Shown here one piece after another: positions 56,101 through 63,892 of a stretch of DNA of 64,000 nt. The notes below the pieces were generated by a model. It saw only the letters and a list, made by a program, of their open reading frames with translations. It was not told the DNA's origin and made no database searches. How positions within the stretch are numbered: position 1 is the first letter of the stretch; each line of letters opens with the position of its first letter. Location: positions 62,001 to 126,000 of the forward strand of contig DATATM010000031.1 of NCBI GenBank assembly GCA_036268775.1, written 5' to 3'. Both the position numbers and the translations under genes were made by a program. The stretch is from DASZIT01 sp036268775. Its GTDB lineage: Bacteria > Actinomycetota > Acidimicrobiia > Acidimicrobiales > RAAP-2.

Positions 56101-56568
56101 CCCAAGGGGGTGGATCCGCTGTCGGGGACCTTGCCATTGACGGTCCCCCCGACGTCGGTGCCGCTCCCAGTGTCGACCCATCACGGGACCAACAGCTCTT
56201 CGGACCAAGGGACGAATGTCGGATGGATCGCCTTCGGGGGAGGGGCGGTGGCGCTCCTGGTTGTCGGCCTCCTGATCGCCACTCGCTTTCGGAGACGAGT
56301 CCTCCTCGCGGTGACTGGTGGTGGCCGTGGATCCAAGGACGGCGACGGGAGGGAGGTGCCCCATGATCTGCTGCGGGCGTGGGAACAAGCCTGCGCGACG
56401 GTTGGCCCACTGATCGGAGAGCGCCGCCCGGCGGAGACCCTCCGTGCTTACGCGCTTCGCTCCGAAGGCCGGGTGCCAGGGGAGACAGCCCGCCAACTGC
56501 AGGTGCTGGCCACGGCCCTCGGGCAGGCGTTCTTCGGGCCCCCGCCGACGCCGGCCCCAACCAGCTGA
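53164..56568 (+). CDS. DUF58-transglutaminase fusion membrane protein
   Basis: 1134 residues, a fusion of two proteins usually encoded separately. Residues about 1-370 are DUF58: two TMs, then ERGTYALAESMTWRSDPLGL and DELRRVHWATSERLGHWMVQ. Residues about 400-640 hold several TM helices like the DUF3488/TgpA membrane part. Residues about 660-1030 are external with a transglutaminase core: THAGYCQQF (C875), DIHSWPEV (H918) and FEPTPG, where Glu replaces the usual third-residue Asp. A last TM at about 1020-1045 leaves a cytoplasmic DUF4129-like tail. It is translationally coupled to MoxR (GTGA). Confidence 0.85.
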   Translation: MIIASAERQRELLVGDLIIERDKRDKQEKGAASRKAPRRPARGASLTGRGWVAAVVGVALIGTGMVVGSVELAQGGMAMVGLVAGARVVAWFRGRVAVRNLRTQPPMVPVGMPAQLTGQLGGRRDRSAFGSFSLPIDTRERGTYALAESMTWRSDPLGLIVVRQRTNRVRQRFLVHPLPLLPVGGRLAFGTEGEPSAALKPFEDGDELRRVHWATSERLGHWMVQMPDTTLRATTAVLVDLRSEVHTAESFERTIGLAAGLVQPRQGGGPTRLVTTAGLDSGPLATSARFSEVLAALASARPRPGPAPEALIERLPALRRCERVVIVTTPAGCPATARHRQRTEYVVTEGPAQSRSNPGRIGGLTDSAEPRTALAPVPLQTPPPSFSPTAAVRPMVVIGRLAATGVAVAALGLLFTGDGWVVPLATAALAGHGFPFLVDLGARLLSRRRARGVRSSIPLGILGGVVGTAVVAGLLANGGHPGHPPIIGDFSALVRSLSKLPATLQVTGVLAPERIPLVVGSTVAVGLAATIAELLARRGKLVWSALPASIVVVFGAIEGVGHLSTITTGVLAASMVVAVGLIAGGSRDAIRVSRRHRSSDDGGASPTVLPGYPRTWGRRWLQVAAAVTAVGGCLALAGWLGTLAVSATGGGLVSLRIPARAGFVHIDPTVSFAAELSQPGGQVLFTVRSPVPDYWQLVTLDVLGPSGFVSADTTFTPFASQPQPTPNGRRVVEIFHLVSLSSPWLPVGGIPISITGIAGMDWSPESETLFVPNEEPAAPGATYAVDALQPTPSAAELASATLVAQPPPVDLGVPSEPARVVRLAHQVVAGLTTPYQKAVAIQNYLRANETYNLQPPTGPGNQLERFLFVTHAGYCQQFAAAFALLARIDGLPTRVAVGTTPGQLIQGDTYQVTTADIHSWPEVLFAGLGWVRFEPTPGRGAPGNTGYTGVAPIQVGTAGGSSVAPVEFPTSISSPDLAAPKGVDPLSGTLPLTVPPTSVPLPVSTHHGTNSSSDQGTNVGWIAFGGGAVALLVVGLLIATRFRRRVLLAVTGGGRGSKDGDGREVPHDLLRAWEQACATVGPLIGERRPAETLRAYALRSEGRVPGETARQLQVLATALGQAFFGPPPTPAPTS

Positions 56569-56615
56569 GCCAGGGCCTTAGCCAATCGGACGGAACGCCA
56601 AGCGGGGGTCCGGCA

Positions 56616-56990
56616 TCACCGGTACTGGCCGGCGCCCGGGTAGGGGCCCGGATTCGGCGACCACTGGCGGTTCTCGTAGGGGTAGACCCGGCGGGCGGGA
56701 TGGCGCCGGTTCCACCACCGGAGGGCGGAGGCGCCGAGCAACGCATCACCCACCGACAGGGATCCCAGCGGCCGGCGCCAGGTGCGCCAGACCCCACGCA
56801 ACGCTACGAATCCGAGCACGGCTCCCACGCAGAACAGCGCCCCGATGATCGCGGCGAAGGCTCGGGGGGCGATGGCCAGGGCCAGGAGGGCCAGGCACGC
56901 CATCGCCACCATGAGGCGATGGCGGGGAGGGTGGCGCCGGACCGGCTGGAGATGCATCAGTTGGTTCGGGTGAATGGAGGGGGTGGTCAT
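56616..56990 (-). CDS. small membrane protein, unknown
   Basis: 124 residues with two hydrophobic segments (about 25-45 and 47-65) and a basic, Trp/Tyr/Pro-rich C-terminus. No family is recognised. ATG 56990 is supported by TAACGT 7 nt upstream, a leaderless layout. It lies convergent to the DUF58-transglutaminase fusion and divergent from the aldolase. The longer open frame to 57164 is not supported. Confidence 0.5.
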   Translation of the reverse strand: MTTPSIHPNQLMHLQPVRRHPPRHRLMVAMACLALLALAIAPRAFAAIIGALFCVGAVLGFVALRGVWRTWRRPLGSLSVGDALLGASALRWWNRRHPARRVYPYENRQWSPNPGPYPGAGQYR

Positions 56991-56997
56991 GGCGGGA

Positions 56998-57003
56998 ACG
57001 TTA
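56998..57003 (-). promoter_or_regulatory. leaderless -10 box for small membrane protein
   Basis: TAACGT on the minus strand, then 7 nt, then ATG 56990. Confidence 0.5.
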
Positions 57004-57172
57004 CGGAGGGGGTGTGACACAGCGACTGAGCTGCGGAAATGTCGCCATACCCACCGACGAGCCGGTGGGCCCTCGAACGCCCGGCGCCAAGTTCCCGAGC
57101 CAGGGAGGCGGTCCGAGAACCCGGGCGGACAGATAAGACTGTGGAGGTGAGGTCCAGACCCCAAGGAGCAGC

Positions 57173-58204
57173 ATGACCATCGACCGGCCGACCTTTGCCA
57201 GCGACAACTGGTCGGGGATGCACCCCGACGTGCTGGCCGCGGTGGTGGCCGCCAACGGTGGCCAGGCCCCCGCCTACGGAGCCGACCGGGTGACCGAGGA
57301 AGCCATCCGGCTCTTCCGCCAGCACTTCGGCGACAGCGCCGAGGTGTTCTTCGCCTTCAACGGCACCGGGGCCAATATCGTCGGGCTGGCGTCCATGTTG
57401 CTGCCCTTCCAGAGCGTGATCTGCGCCGACACCGCCCATATCAATACCGACGAGTGCGGTGCACTCGAGAGGCAACTCGGGAGCAAGTTGGTCACCGTGT
57501 CGACGCCGGACGGGAAGCTCACCCCCGAGCTGGTGGAGTCGGTGGCGGTGGGCCGCGGCAACGAGCACCACGTGCAGCCCCGGGTGGTGTCCATCACCCA
57601 GTCCACCGAGCTCGGGACCTGTTACACCCCCGAAGAGGTGTCAGCCATTGCCAGCTGGGTGCACCGTCACGGGATGTTCCTCCATCTCGACGGAGCCCGA
57701 CTGTCCAACGCCGCCGCCTTTCTCGGGGTCGACCTCGGTGACTTCGGGCGCGAGTGCGGCGTCGACGTGCTGTCCTTCGGCGGCACCAAGAACGGGGCGA
57801 TGGGCGGGGACGCAGTTGTGGTCCTCCGCACCGAGTACGCCTGGGCCCTCCCCTACATCCGGAAGCAGTCCCTCCAGCTGGCCTCCAAGATGCGCTTCAT
57901 CTCCGCCCAGTTCGTCGCCCTGCTCACCGACGACCTGTGGCGCAAGAACGCCGGGGCCGCCAATGCCATGGCCCGGCGCCTGGCCGACGGGGTATCGAAG
58001 GTCCCCGGGGTGACGGTGTCCCACCCGGTCCAGTCCAATGCGGTGTTCGCCACCCTGCCGACCGAGGTGACGGAGAAACTCCAGCTCGACTACCCGTTTC
58101 ATCTGTGGAACGAAGCGACCGGCCAGGCCCGGTGGATGGCGTCGTTCGACACCACCGAGGAGGACGTGGACGGGTTCGTGAAGCGGCTGGCCGAGCTCTC
58201 CTGA
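57173..58204 (+). CDS. low-specificity L-threonine aldolase
   Basis: 343 residues, a fold-type I PLP enzyme that splits threonine to glycine and acetaldehyde, with related activity on beta-hydroxy amino acids. It opens FASDNWSGMHPDVLAAV, has FAFNGTGANIVGL, HLDGARLSNAAAFLGV, and the PLP Lys in FGGTKNG (K206). Family length is about 340, as here. An RBS (AAGGAG) precedes the ATG. It is alone on this strand, facing the zinc dehydrogenase cluster, with 25 bp between its stop and that of the VOC protein. Confidence 0.9.
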   Translation: MTIDRPTFASDNWSGMHPDVLAAVVAANGGQAPAYGADRVTEEAIRLFRQHFGDSAEVFFAFNGTGANIVGLASMLLPFQSVICADTAHINTDECGALERQLGSKLVTVSTPDGKLTPELVESVAVGRGNEHHVQPRVVSITQSTELGTCYTPEEVSAIASWVHRHGMFLHLDGARLSNAAAFLGVDLGDFGRECGVDVLSFGGTKNGAMGGDAVVVLRTEYAWALPYIRKQSLQLASKMRFISAQFVALLTDDLWRKNAGAANAMARRLADGVSKVPGVTVSHPVQSNAVFATLPTEVTEKLQLDYPFHLWNEATGQARWMASFDTTEEDVDGFVKRLAELS

Positions 58205-58229
58205 GCGACCGGCGCCACCGGGCTACGCA

Positions 58230-58676
58230 CTACTTGGCGAACTCCCAGTACTGGAATTCGCACATCATCGGCAGGAGGTACTTCACGTAGATCGAGTGGA
58301 TCTTGACCACCTCCTGGTCGTCGACATGGAGGTTGATGAGGTCGACCCGGTCGTCCTGATCGCGGAACGCCTCCGCCCGCTTCTCGATGTTGATCAACTC
58401 GTCGAGCGTGCCCACCGAGAACCCGAAGTGGTCCATGCGGGGTCCCTGCATCGGGCTCTCGTCCGACACCAAGAAGATGAATTGATCCCAGTGGACGCAG
58501 CTGAGGACCAGCCGACGGCGGTCTTCGGTCATCACGTCGATCTCGTCGAAGCCGAGCACGTCGTGGAAGAAGCGGCAGATGTCCCGCCGCCCGTCCTCCC
58601 CCAACGATTCGGCGGGCAGGGACATCGCCACGTGGTTGAACCGGGGGTTGCCCGACGGGTAGAAGTCGTGTGCCAT
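58230..58676 (-). CDS. VOC-family (glyoxalase/dioxygenase-fold) protein
   Basis: 148 residues. FNHVAMSLPAESLG at the start, then RRDICRFFHDVLGFDEID and MDHFGFSVGTLDEL form two beta-alpha-beta-beta-beta units of the vicinal oxygen chelate fold. His residues at the first and third strand positions and a late Glu could bind a metal. The reaction is unknown. ATG 58676 is preceded by AAGGGAGGG. It lies 34 bp after the zinc dehydrogenase stop and is likely cotranscribed. Confidence 0.75.
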   Translation of the reverse strand: MAHDFYPSGNPRFNHVAMSLPAESLGEDGRRDICRFFHDVLGFDEIDVMTEDRRRLVLSCVHWDQFIFLVSDESPMQGPRMDHFGFSVGTLDELINIEKRAEAFRDQDDRVDLINLHVDDQEVVKIHSIYVKYLLPMMCEFQYWEFAK

Positions 58677-58710
58677 CAAACCCTCCCTTGCCTCAAGAAA
58701 GCCGCGTGCA

Positions 58711-59784
58711 TCAGAGCCAGACCTCGGGAACGACCATCACCTTGCCGGCGATCCGTCCGGTGGCCAACGCTTCCAGCGCGTCGCCCAGTCCATTGAGCGG
58801 GACGTCGGTGGTGTCGATGAGCAGGTCGCCGGGAACCCGGCCGGAGGCCAGCAGCTCGAGGGCCTGCTCGAACCCTCCCTGGTCGTAGACGAACGATCCG
58901 CAGACGGTGAGCTCGTTGAGGATCATCCGGTTGGGATCGAAGGCGGGCGCCTCGATCCCGGCTCCGACCATCACCAACACGCCCCCCCGGCCCAGCTGGT
59001 TGAAGCCGGCCTCGATGGCCGCCTTGTGGCCGGAACACTCCAGGACCACATGGAAGGGGTGGGCGGAGAGTCGCTCGGGCTCCCAGGGCGGAAACAACTC
59101 GAGTTCGGAGGGGTCGAGGACCCGGGTGGCGCCGAGATCCCGAGCCAGTTGCTTGCGACCCTCGGCGGGTTCCACCACCGTGATGTCGGTGACTCCCATC
59201 GCCTGGAGGCCGACCACCGAGAGGGCGCCGATCGGTCCCGCCCCGATGACCATGGCCGTGTCGCCGGCGGTGACCCCCGAACGGGTGATCCCGTGGAGGG
59301 CGACCGACAGCGGTTCGGCCAGCGCCGCCCGCCGGGGTGACAGCCCGTCGGGGAGCCGGAGCACCCCGCCCGCCCCCACCAGGATGTATTCCGCGAAGGC
59401 GCCGTCGGTCCAGTCGGAGATGTTCAGCGAGCGGTTCTCGCACTGGGAGGGTTTGTCCTCCCGGCAGCGCCGGCAGGTCCCGCATCGAGGGGAGGGGCCG
59501 CCTACCACCCGCTCGCCCACCGACCAGGTGTCGACGTTGTCGCCCACCGCCACGATGGCGCCGGACCACTCGTGGCCGGCCACCGCCCCCGCCTTCAGGC
59601 CCCAGCCGTCGCGGAGCTGGTGGATGTCCGAGCCGCAGATGCCGCAGTGGTCCACCGCCACCAGGATCTGCTCCGGGCCGGGGACCGGGACGGCCCGCTT
59701 CTCCACCGTGACGATCCCCGGCGACTGGTAGACGGCCGCCGCCATGGTGTCGGGGAGCGGGGAAACAGACAGGGAAGCTGACAC
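58711..59784 (-). CDS. zinc-dependent medium-chain alcohol/polyol dehydrogenase
   Basis: 357 residues. Catalytic zinc site HCGICGSDIH and AGHEWSG; structural zinc cysteines in PSPRCGTCRRCREDKPSQC; NAD(P) site VIGAGPIGALSVVG. The layout is that of L-threonine 3-dehydrogenase, sorbitol dehydrogenase and butanediol dehydrogenase. A threonine dehydrogenase role would fit the nearby aldolase, but specificity cannot be read. The GTG start lies 8 nt after TACCCT (59798-59793); an ATG 13 codons later is an alternative. Confidence 0.85.
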   Translation of the reverse strand: MSASLSVSPLPDTMAAAVYQSPGIVTVEKRAVPVPGPEQILVAVDHCGICGSDIHQLRDGWGLKAGAVAGHEWSGAIVAVGDNVDTWSVGERVVGGPSPRCGTCRRCREDKPSQCENRSLNISDWTDGAFAEYILVGAGGVLRLPDGLSPRRAALAEPLSVALHGITRSGVTAGDTAMVIGAGPIGALSVVGLQAMGVTDITVVEPAEGRKQLARDLGATRVLDPSELELFPPWEPERLSAHPFHVVLECSGHKAAIEAGFNQLGRGGVLVMVGAGIEAPAFDPNRMILNELTVCGSFVYDQGGFEQALELLASGRVPGDLLIDTTDVPLNGLGDALEALATGRIAGKVMVVPEVWL

Positions 59785-59915
59785 GAGTGTCCAGGGTAAT
59801 GCGCGGCCCCCCGGCCGCGCCGACCGGCTCAGCCCAGGAGATCAACGGTCACCGAAACGCCCAAATCCCGACGTCAGCCTTGCCGTTCAAGCTGGCGGGC
59901 CAGGTTGGCCGCCTC

Positions 59916-61418
59916 TCACCTCGCCGGTTGGGCCCCCACCGCCAGCTCGGCCTCGGACAGCGAGTCGTGGATGTCGATCACCACCTCTTCGGGCTCCGGG
60001 CCCCGTTCGAGGTCGGCCTCGATGGCGGTGAGGATTCCCGGCTGCCGGCGGCTGACCACATACAGCCACCCCGCCCCGACGATCATCCAGCCCAGGAAGA
60101 TGTAGGGGAAGATCCGGACCGGGTAGGGCGGGAGCGGGTAGAAGCTGCCGATGGTCGGCACCATCAGCGCCACACACGCCACCACTGCCAGCACCACGTG
60201 GCCGGGACGGAGTTCCCCGATCTTCTTCAGGAACACCGGGGCGGCGATGGTGATGAGGAAGTAGGCGAGGAGGAACCCGAACGCCGCCAGGGTGCCGGCG
60301 TCGCCGAAGCTGGTCAATGGGTTGGTGAAGATCTCCAGGATGGTCGGCACCAGGAAGATGACCGCCATGTACACGGTGATGGCGATGTGGGGGGTCCGGT
60401 TGGTGGTGTGGGCCTTGCCCAGGTGTCCGCTGAAGATCCCGTGGCGGGCCATCGGGTAGATGATCCGGGACCCGGCGTTGAGGCACGACAGCGAGAGCCC
60501 GAAGAAGCTGACCATCGCCCCGATGGACAGCGGGATCTTGAACCAGCTGACCCCGTAGGCGTTCGACAGGGTGTTGAGGGGGGCGGCCAGTCCGCTCAGC
60601 GGGGTGCTGAGGTGACTCGCCCCGGCAACCTCGACGTAACTCATGAACACGAAGAACAGCCCGGTGGCGATCAGGCTCCAGACCACCGCTTTCGGCACGT
60701 TCTTGAGCGGATTGCGGGCTTCGCCGCCGAGGGCGGTGGCGCTCTCGAAGCCGACCAGGGAGAAGATGCAGGCCACCACGGCCAGCGCCATGCCGTGGAC
60801 CCCGACCCCGTGCAGCTTCACCTGGGAGGTGTCGACGCTGAAGCCGTGTTTGAAGAGGATGATGCAGGCCAGGGCGATGATGGTGGCTACCGAGGCGGCT
60901 TCCAGGACCAGGGTGAGGATCGACGACACCCGGATGTCCTTGAAGGCGATGAACCATCCCGCCACCGCGCTGATGGCGAAGAAGACGATGGGGTGGATCG
61001 AACCGTGGTAGCCGAGCGCGCTGAGGAGCTGTCCGCAGAACACCGCGAACCCGCACATGCCCGCCACCGCGATGAAGAGGTAGGACCAGATCAGCGTCCA
61101 GCCGGAGAACACCCCGGCGGTGGGCCCGAGCCCCCGCCCGGTATAGGCGTACATGGTCCCGGCCCCCGACGATCGTTTGGCGAACTGGTTGAGGCAGAAC
61201 ACCACGAACAGCAGCATCACGGTGCCGAACCCGTAGGCCAGCCAGGTGCCGGCGCCGGCGTTGGAGAAGGCCAGTGGGATGATCAGCACCGCGGTCATCG
61301 TCGGGGAGATGAGCGCCACCGACTGGGCCAGCAGCGCCGGGAACCCCAGCACGTTGGCGCGGAGCCCGACCGTCTTTTGGATCTTCAGGGCGGATGCGGA
61401 GTCTCGGAGCATGGTCAC
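59916..61418 (-). CDS. APC-superfamily amino acid/polyamine permease
   Basis: About 500 residues, twelve TM helices. VGLRANVLGFPALLAQSVALISPTM and the helix-unwinding region are typical of APC permeases; LVGFESATALGGEARNPLKNVPKAV is the TM6-loop signature and NAGSRIIYPMARHG follows. It imports an amino acid or amine. The start is GTG 61418, with AAGGAG 9 nt upstream (ATG 61412 lies two codons on). It sits between the dehydrogenase and the M24 hydrolase on the same strand, in a probable amino-acid utilisation set. Confidence 0.88.
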   Translation of the reverse strand: MTMLRDSASALKIQKTVGLRANVLGFPALLAQSVALISPTMTAVLIIPLAFSNAGAGTWLAYGFGTVMLLFVVFCLNQFAKRSSGAGTMYAYTGRGLGPTAGVFSGWTLIWSYLFIAVAGMCGFAVFCGQLLSALGYHGSIHPIVFFAISAVAGWFIAFKDIRVSSILTLVLEAASVATIIALACIILFKHGFSVDTSQVKLHGVGVHGMALAVVACIFSLVGFESATALGGEARNPLKNVPKAVVWSLIATGLFFVFMSYVEVAGASHLSTPLSGLAAPLNTLSNAYGVSWFKIPLSIGAMVSFFGLSLSCLNAGSRIIYPMARHGIFSGHLGKAHTTNRTPHIAITVYMAVIFLVPTILEIFTNPLTSFGDAGTLAAFGFLLAYFLITIAAPVFLKKIGELRPGHVVLAVVACVALMVPTIGSFYPLPPYPVRIFPYIFLGWMIVGAGWLYVVSRRQPGILTAIEADLERGPEPEEVVIDIHDSLSEAELAVGAQPAR

Positions 61419-61512
61419 GGTTCGGTTCTCCTTGTGCGTGGTTCCCCCCACGGATGAAACACAACAGATGTCGCCCGGTGCGGACCGGCCGGTCGGGGCC
61501 GACCCCATCACC

Positions 61513-61569
61513 GGCTACTGGCTACTGGCTACTGGCTAAGGGCTATTGGTCATTGCGGCTACTGGTCAC
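61513..61569. repeat. 7-bp GGCTACT minisatellite
   Basis: Three perfect GGCTACT units (61513-61533), then degenerate units to about 61569, covering the last codons and stop of the M24 gene and the gap before the permease. It is unlike any other spacer in the window. Confidence 0.7.
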
Positions 61570-62260
61570 TGATGAGCGGTTCGGGAAACGACTGGTCCTC
61601 GAGCAGCAGGTCCTCGTAGAAGGCCCCGAACGGCCGGTCGGGGTGGGCGATGGCGATCTCCAGCACCCACAGGTTCGGGCTCGGGCGGAACTCGACGTCG
61701 GCCAGCGAGCCGTCGTAGTGGGCCGAATGGGGGTAGTCGGAGAGGCGGTGACCGGAGAGGTCGAGGTTCAACTTCCACCCGAGGGCCTCGGTGGTCTGGA
61801 TGGCGAAGTCGTAGAGGTCGTGGCCGGTGGTCCCGTTGGCGAACCACTCGTTGCGGACGGTGTCCCAGATGGTCCGGACATCCTGTCTGGCCCGATGGTG
61901 CTCGGGGTCGGAGCCGACCACGAAGGTGTCGCCGGCGTCGCCCTCGCAGCCCTGGTACACCGGGCCGATGTCCACGAAGAAGATGTCGTCGCTCCCGAGG
62001 ATCACCCCGGGCTCCGACCGCTCCATGAAGTCCTTGGTGGTGTTGGGCCCAAAGCGCACGATGATGTGGTGCCAGCCCCGGCGCATGCTCAGGCCGGAAA
62101 GAATCTTGCGGGCCCGGGCTTTGGCGTCCTCTTCGACCATGCCCACCTCCACCTGGTCGGCGATCATCCCCACCGCCGCCCGGGTCCGGGCCCGGACCTC
62201 CATCAGCTGGTCGAGGGAGAACTTGTGTCCGGTGGCTTCCAGGTCAGAGGGCATGGTCAT
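61559..62260 (-). CDS. M24-family metallopeptidase/creatinase-like hydrolase
   Basis: 233 residues, shorter than full aminopeptidase P (about 350-440) because the N-terminal domain is missing. The pita-bread core has the five expected ligands: D97 (VDIGPVYQG), D108, H171 (SGHRLSDYP), E201 (VLEIAIAHP) and E216. It may cleave an X-Pro dipeptide or an amidino compound. ATG 62260 has GGAGG 8 nt upstream. It is 20 bp after the regulator gene and before the APC permease. Its last codons lie in the 7-bp repeat tract. Confidence 0.8.
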   Translation of the reverse strand: MTMPSDLEATGHKFSLDQLMEVRARTRAAVGMIADQVEVGMVEEDAKARARKILSGLSMRRGWHHIIVRFGPNTTKDFMERSEPGVILGSDDIFFVDIGPVYQGCEGDAGDTFVVGSDPEHHRARQDVRTIWDTVRNEWFANGTTGHDLYDFAIQTTEALGWKLNLDLSGHRLSDYPHSAHYDGSLADVEFRPSPNLWVLEIAIAHPDRPFGAFYEDLLLEDQSFPEPLISDQ

Positions 62261-62280
62261 GATGAGGCCTCCGTTCGGAG

Positions 62281-62880
62281 CTAGTGGGCGAGATTCGAGG
62301 ACGGGAACAGTGGGCGGTTGCGAAGGTCGGGGGGAGCATCGACGGCCACCACCAGCACCTCGGTGGTGCCGCCCTCCGCGCCCAACCGGTGGGGGAGGGC
62401 GGCGTCGAAGTGGGCGCTCCCGCCGGTCGGGATCGAGTGGGTGACATCTTCGAACTCGAGTCGCAGGCTCCCGGCCAGGACGTGGATCCACTCCTCTCCC
62501 CGATGGCGGGCGAAGGGCGGGGGGACCCGGTCGGGCTCGATGGTGATCCGCAGCGCATCCAGGGTGGAGGAGCCGGGGAAGCCGCTGCAGGCGGAGACGA
62601 TCAGGCCGTTGGCCAGGTGGGTCGGCTCGTGGTCGGAGTAGATGGAGACGGCCGATTCCCCCGTCCCTTCCCCGAGCAGCGCGCTCATCGAGATGCCGAG
62701 GGCCCGGGACAGGCTGATCAAGGCGGCGATGGACGGCTGGCGGTCACCGGATTCCAGGCGGGAGAGGTGGGCGGTGGAAAGGTCGGCTCGGAGGGCGAGC
62801 TGCTCGAGGGTGAGCCCGGCCCGGACCCGCTCCTCGTGCAGGCAGGCGGCGATGGATGTGAGGACGTCGGCGAGCTCCAT
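62281..62880 (-). CDS. XRE-family regulator with C-terminal cupin domain (PuuR-like)
   Basis: 199 residues. HTH at about 10-65 (LTLEQLALRADLSTAHLSRLESGDRQPSIAAL), then a cupin domain (about 115-190; FARHRGEEWIHVLAGSLRLEF). This architecture controls amine and amino-acid catabolic operons, as PuuR does for putrescine. The genes downstream (M24 hydrolase, permease, dehydrogenase) are probable targets. ATG 62880 is supported by domain start; the upstream region holds a palindrome suited to autoregulation. Confidence 0.85.
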   Translation of the reverse strand: MELADVLTSIAACLHEERVRAGLTLEQLALRADLSTAHLSRLESGDRQPSIAALISLSRALGISMSALLGEGTGESAVSIYSDHEPTHLANGLIVSACSGFPGSSTLDALRITIEPDRVPPPFARHRGEEWIHVLAGSLRLEFEDVTHSIPTGGSAHFDAALPHRLGAEGGTTEVLVVAVDAPPDLRNRPLFPSSNLAH

Positions 62881-62901
62881 GGAGCCGACTATGAAGCCTT
62901 G

Positions 62902-62916
62902 TTGCCTCAGAGGCAA
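62902..62916. promoter_or_regulatory. palindrome upstream of XRE-cupin gene, candidate operator
   Basis: TTGCCTC A GAGGCAA, a perfect 7-bp inverted repeat, 22-36 bp upstream of the ATG. A CATAGT -10-like box lies between it and the start, so the operator would cover the -35 region. Confidence 0.55.
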
Positions 62917-62999
62917 GTAGTTTTGCCACAGTTCACGCCGCCGTAACAGGGCGGAACCCGCCCCGTAACAAGGGGGGCCGGCGCCCGTGGTGGGTGGAC

Positions 63000-63749
63000 C
63001 TAAGCCAGGTCGGCCAACTCGCTGGCGGCAGGAAAGCGGGTCCGGTCCGCCACCAGGGCGGCGAAGCGGGCGAGGACCCGATTGCGGACCGGCGCCAGTG
63101 ACGCCAGGGCACCAGGGGTGGCGGTTCGGATGGCCTCCGGCCCGCCGACCATGGGCTCGGCATCGGTGCCGAAGGCAGCCAGGAATCCCTCCACCGCCAC
63201 CGCGGTGACTTCGAGGTGGAACTGCAGCCCCCACGCCGCCGCCCCCAGCCGGAAGCCTTGATTCCGGTAGTTGCCGTTGCCGGCCAGCCGGACCGCCCCG
63301 TCGGGGAGGTCGAAGGTGTCGCCGTGCCAATGGAGAACGGTCAGCGGGGTCGGGAGCCCGGCCAGCAGCCGGTCGTCAACGCGCTCGTTCGTGAGGTCGA
63401 CCGGCCCCCATCCGATCTCCGGGCCGGCTGGGCCGGAGAAGACGTTCCCCCCGGCGGCGGCGGCCAGCAGCTGGGCCCCGAGGCAGACCCCGAGGGTGGG
63501 AATCCCCCGGTCGATGGCGTCGGCAATGAGCGCCAGCTCGGCCCTCCGGGTGGGAAAGCCGTCGTCGGAGGCGGCCGACATCGGGCCGCCCATGATCACC
63601 AGGCCGTCGAGCCCCGACCCGTCGGCCGGGATCCGGTCGCCGGCGAACACCCGGCGGAGGTCGAGATCCACCCCCGCTCCCGACAGGGCCTCGGCGATGG
63701 CGAAGGCCGGTTCGGGGGCGACGTGCTGGACAACCAGGCAGTTCGGCAT
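63000..63749 (-). CDS. class I glutamine amidotransferase (GATase1)-like protein
   Basis: 249 residues. Catalytic triad in place: C89 in LGVCLGAQLL, H178 and E180 in LQFHLE. GLVIMGGPMSA marks the oxyanion region. It is a free-standing amidotransferase similar to GMP synthase GATase domains and to gamma-glutamyl amine hydrolases such as PuuD in overall type. With the PuuR-like regulator, permease and M24 hydrolase nearby, a role in amine or glutamine-conjugate breakdown is possible. It has an ATG start without a clear RBS. The 119-bp gap to the regulator shows no promoter I trust. Confidence 0.82.
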   Translation of the reverse strand: MPNCLVVQHVAPEPAFAIAEALSGAGVDLDLRRVFAGDRIPADGSGLDGLVIMGGPMSAASDDGFPTRRAELALIADAIDRGIPTLGVCLGAQLLAAAAGGNVFSGPAGPEIGWGPVDLTNERVDDRLLAGLPTPLTVLHWHGDTFDLPDGAVRLAGNGNYRNQGFRLGAAAWGLQFHLEVTAVAVEGFLAAFGTDAEPMVGGPEAIRTATPGALASLAPVRNRVLARFAALVADRTRFPAASELADLA

Positions 63750-63892
63750 GGGGTGGTCGTGGGCGTCGGAGCCACCCCCGGGGTGGCCTGTCCGGCCCGA
63801 CTCCTTTCGGCAGCGTCAATCAGCGTCTCGGCGAGGCGCCCGAGAGTAGGGGACGGGAACCACCCCACACCAGCCCGTTTGTGGTTAACATC

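Noticed and set aside
59787..61457. Long + strand open frame (556 codons) opposite the APC permease
   Set aside because: Low-complexity acidic/His-rich translation, no family, antisense to an unmistakable permease.
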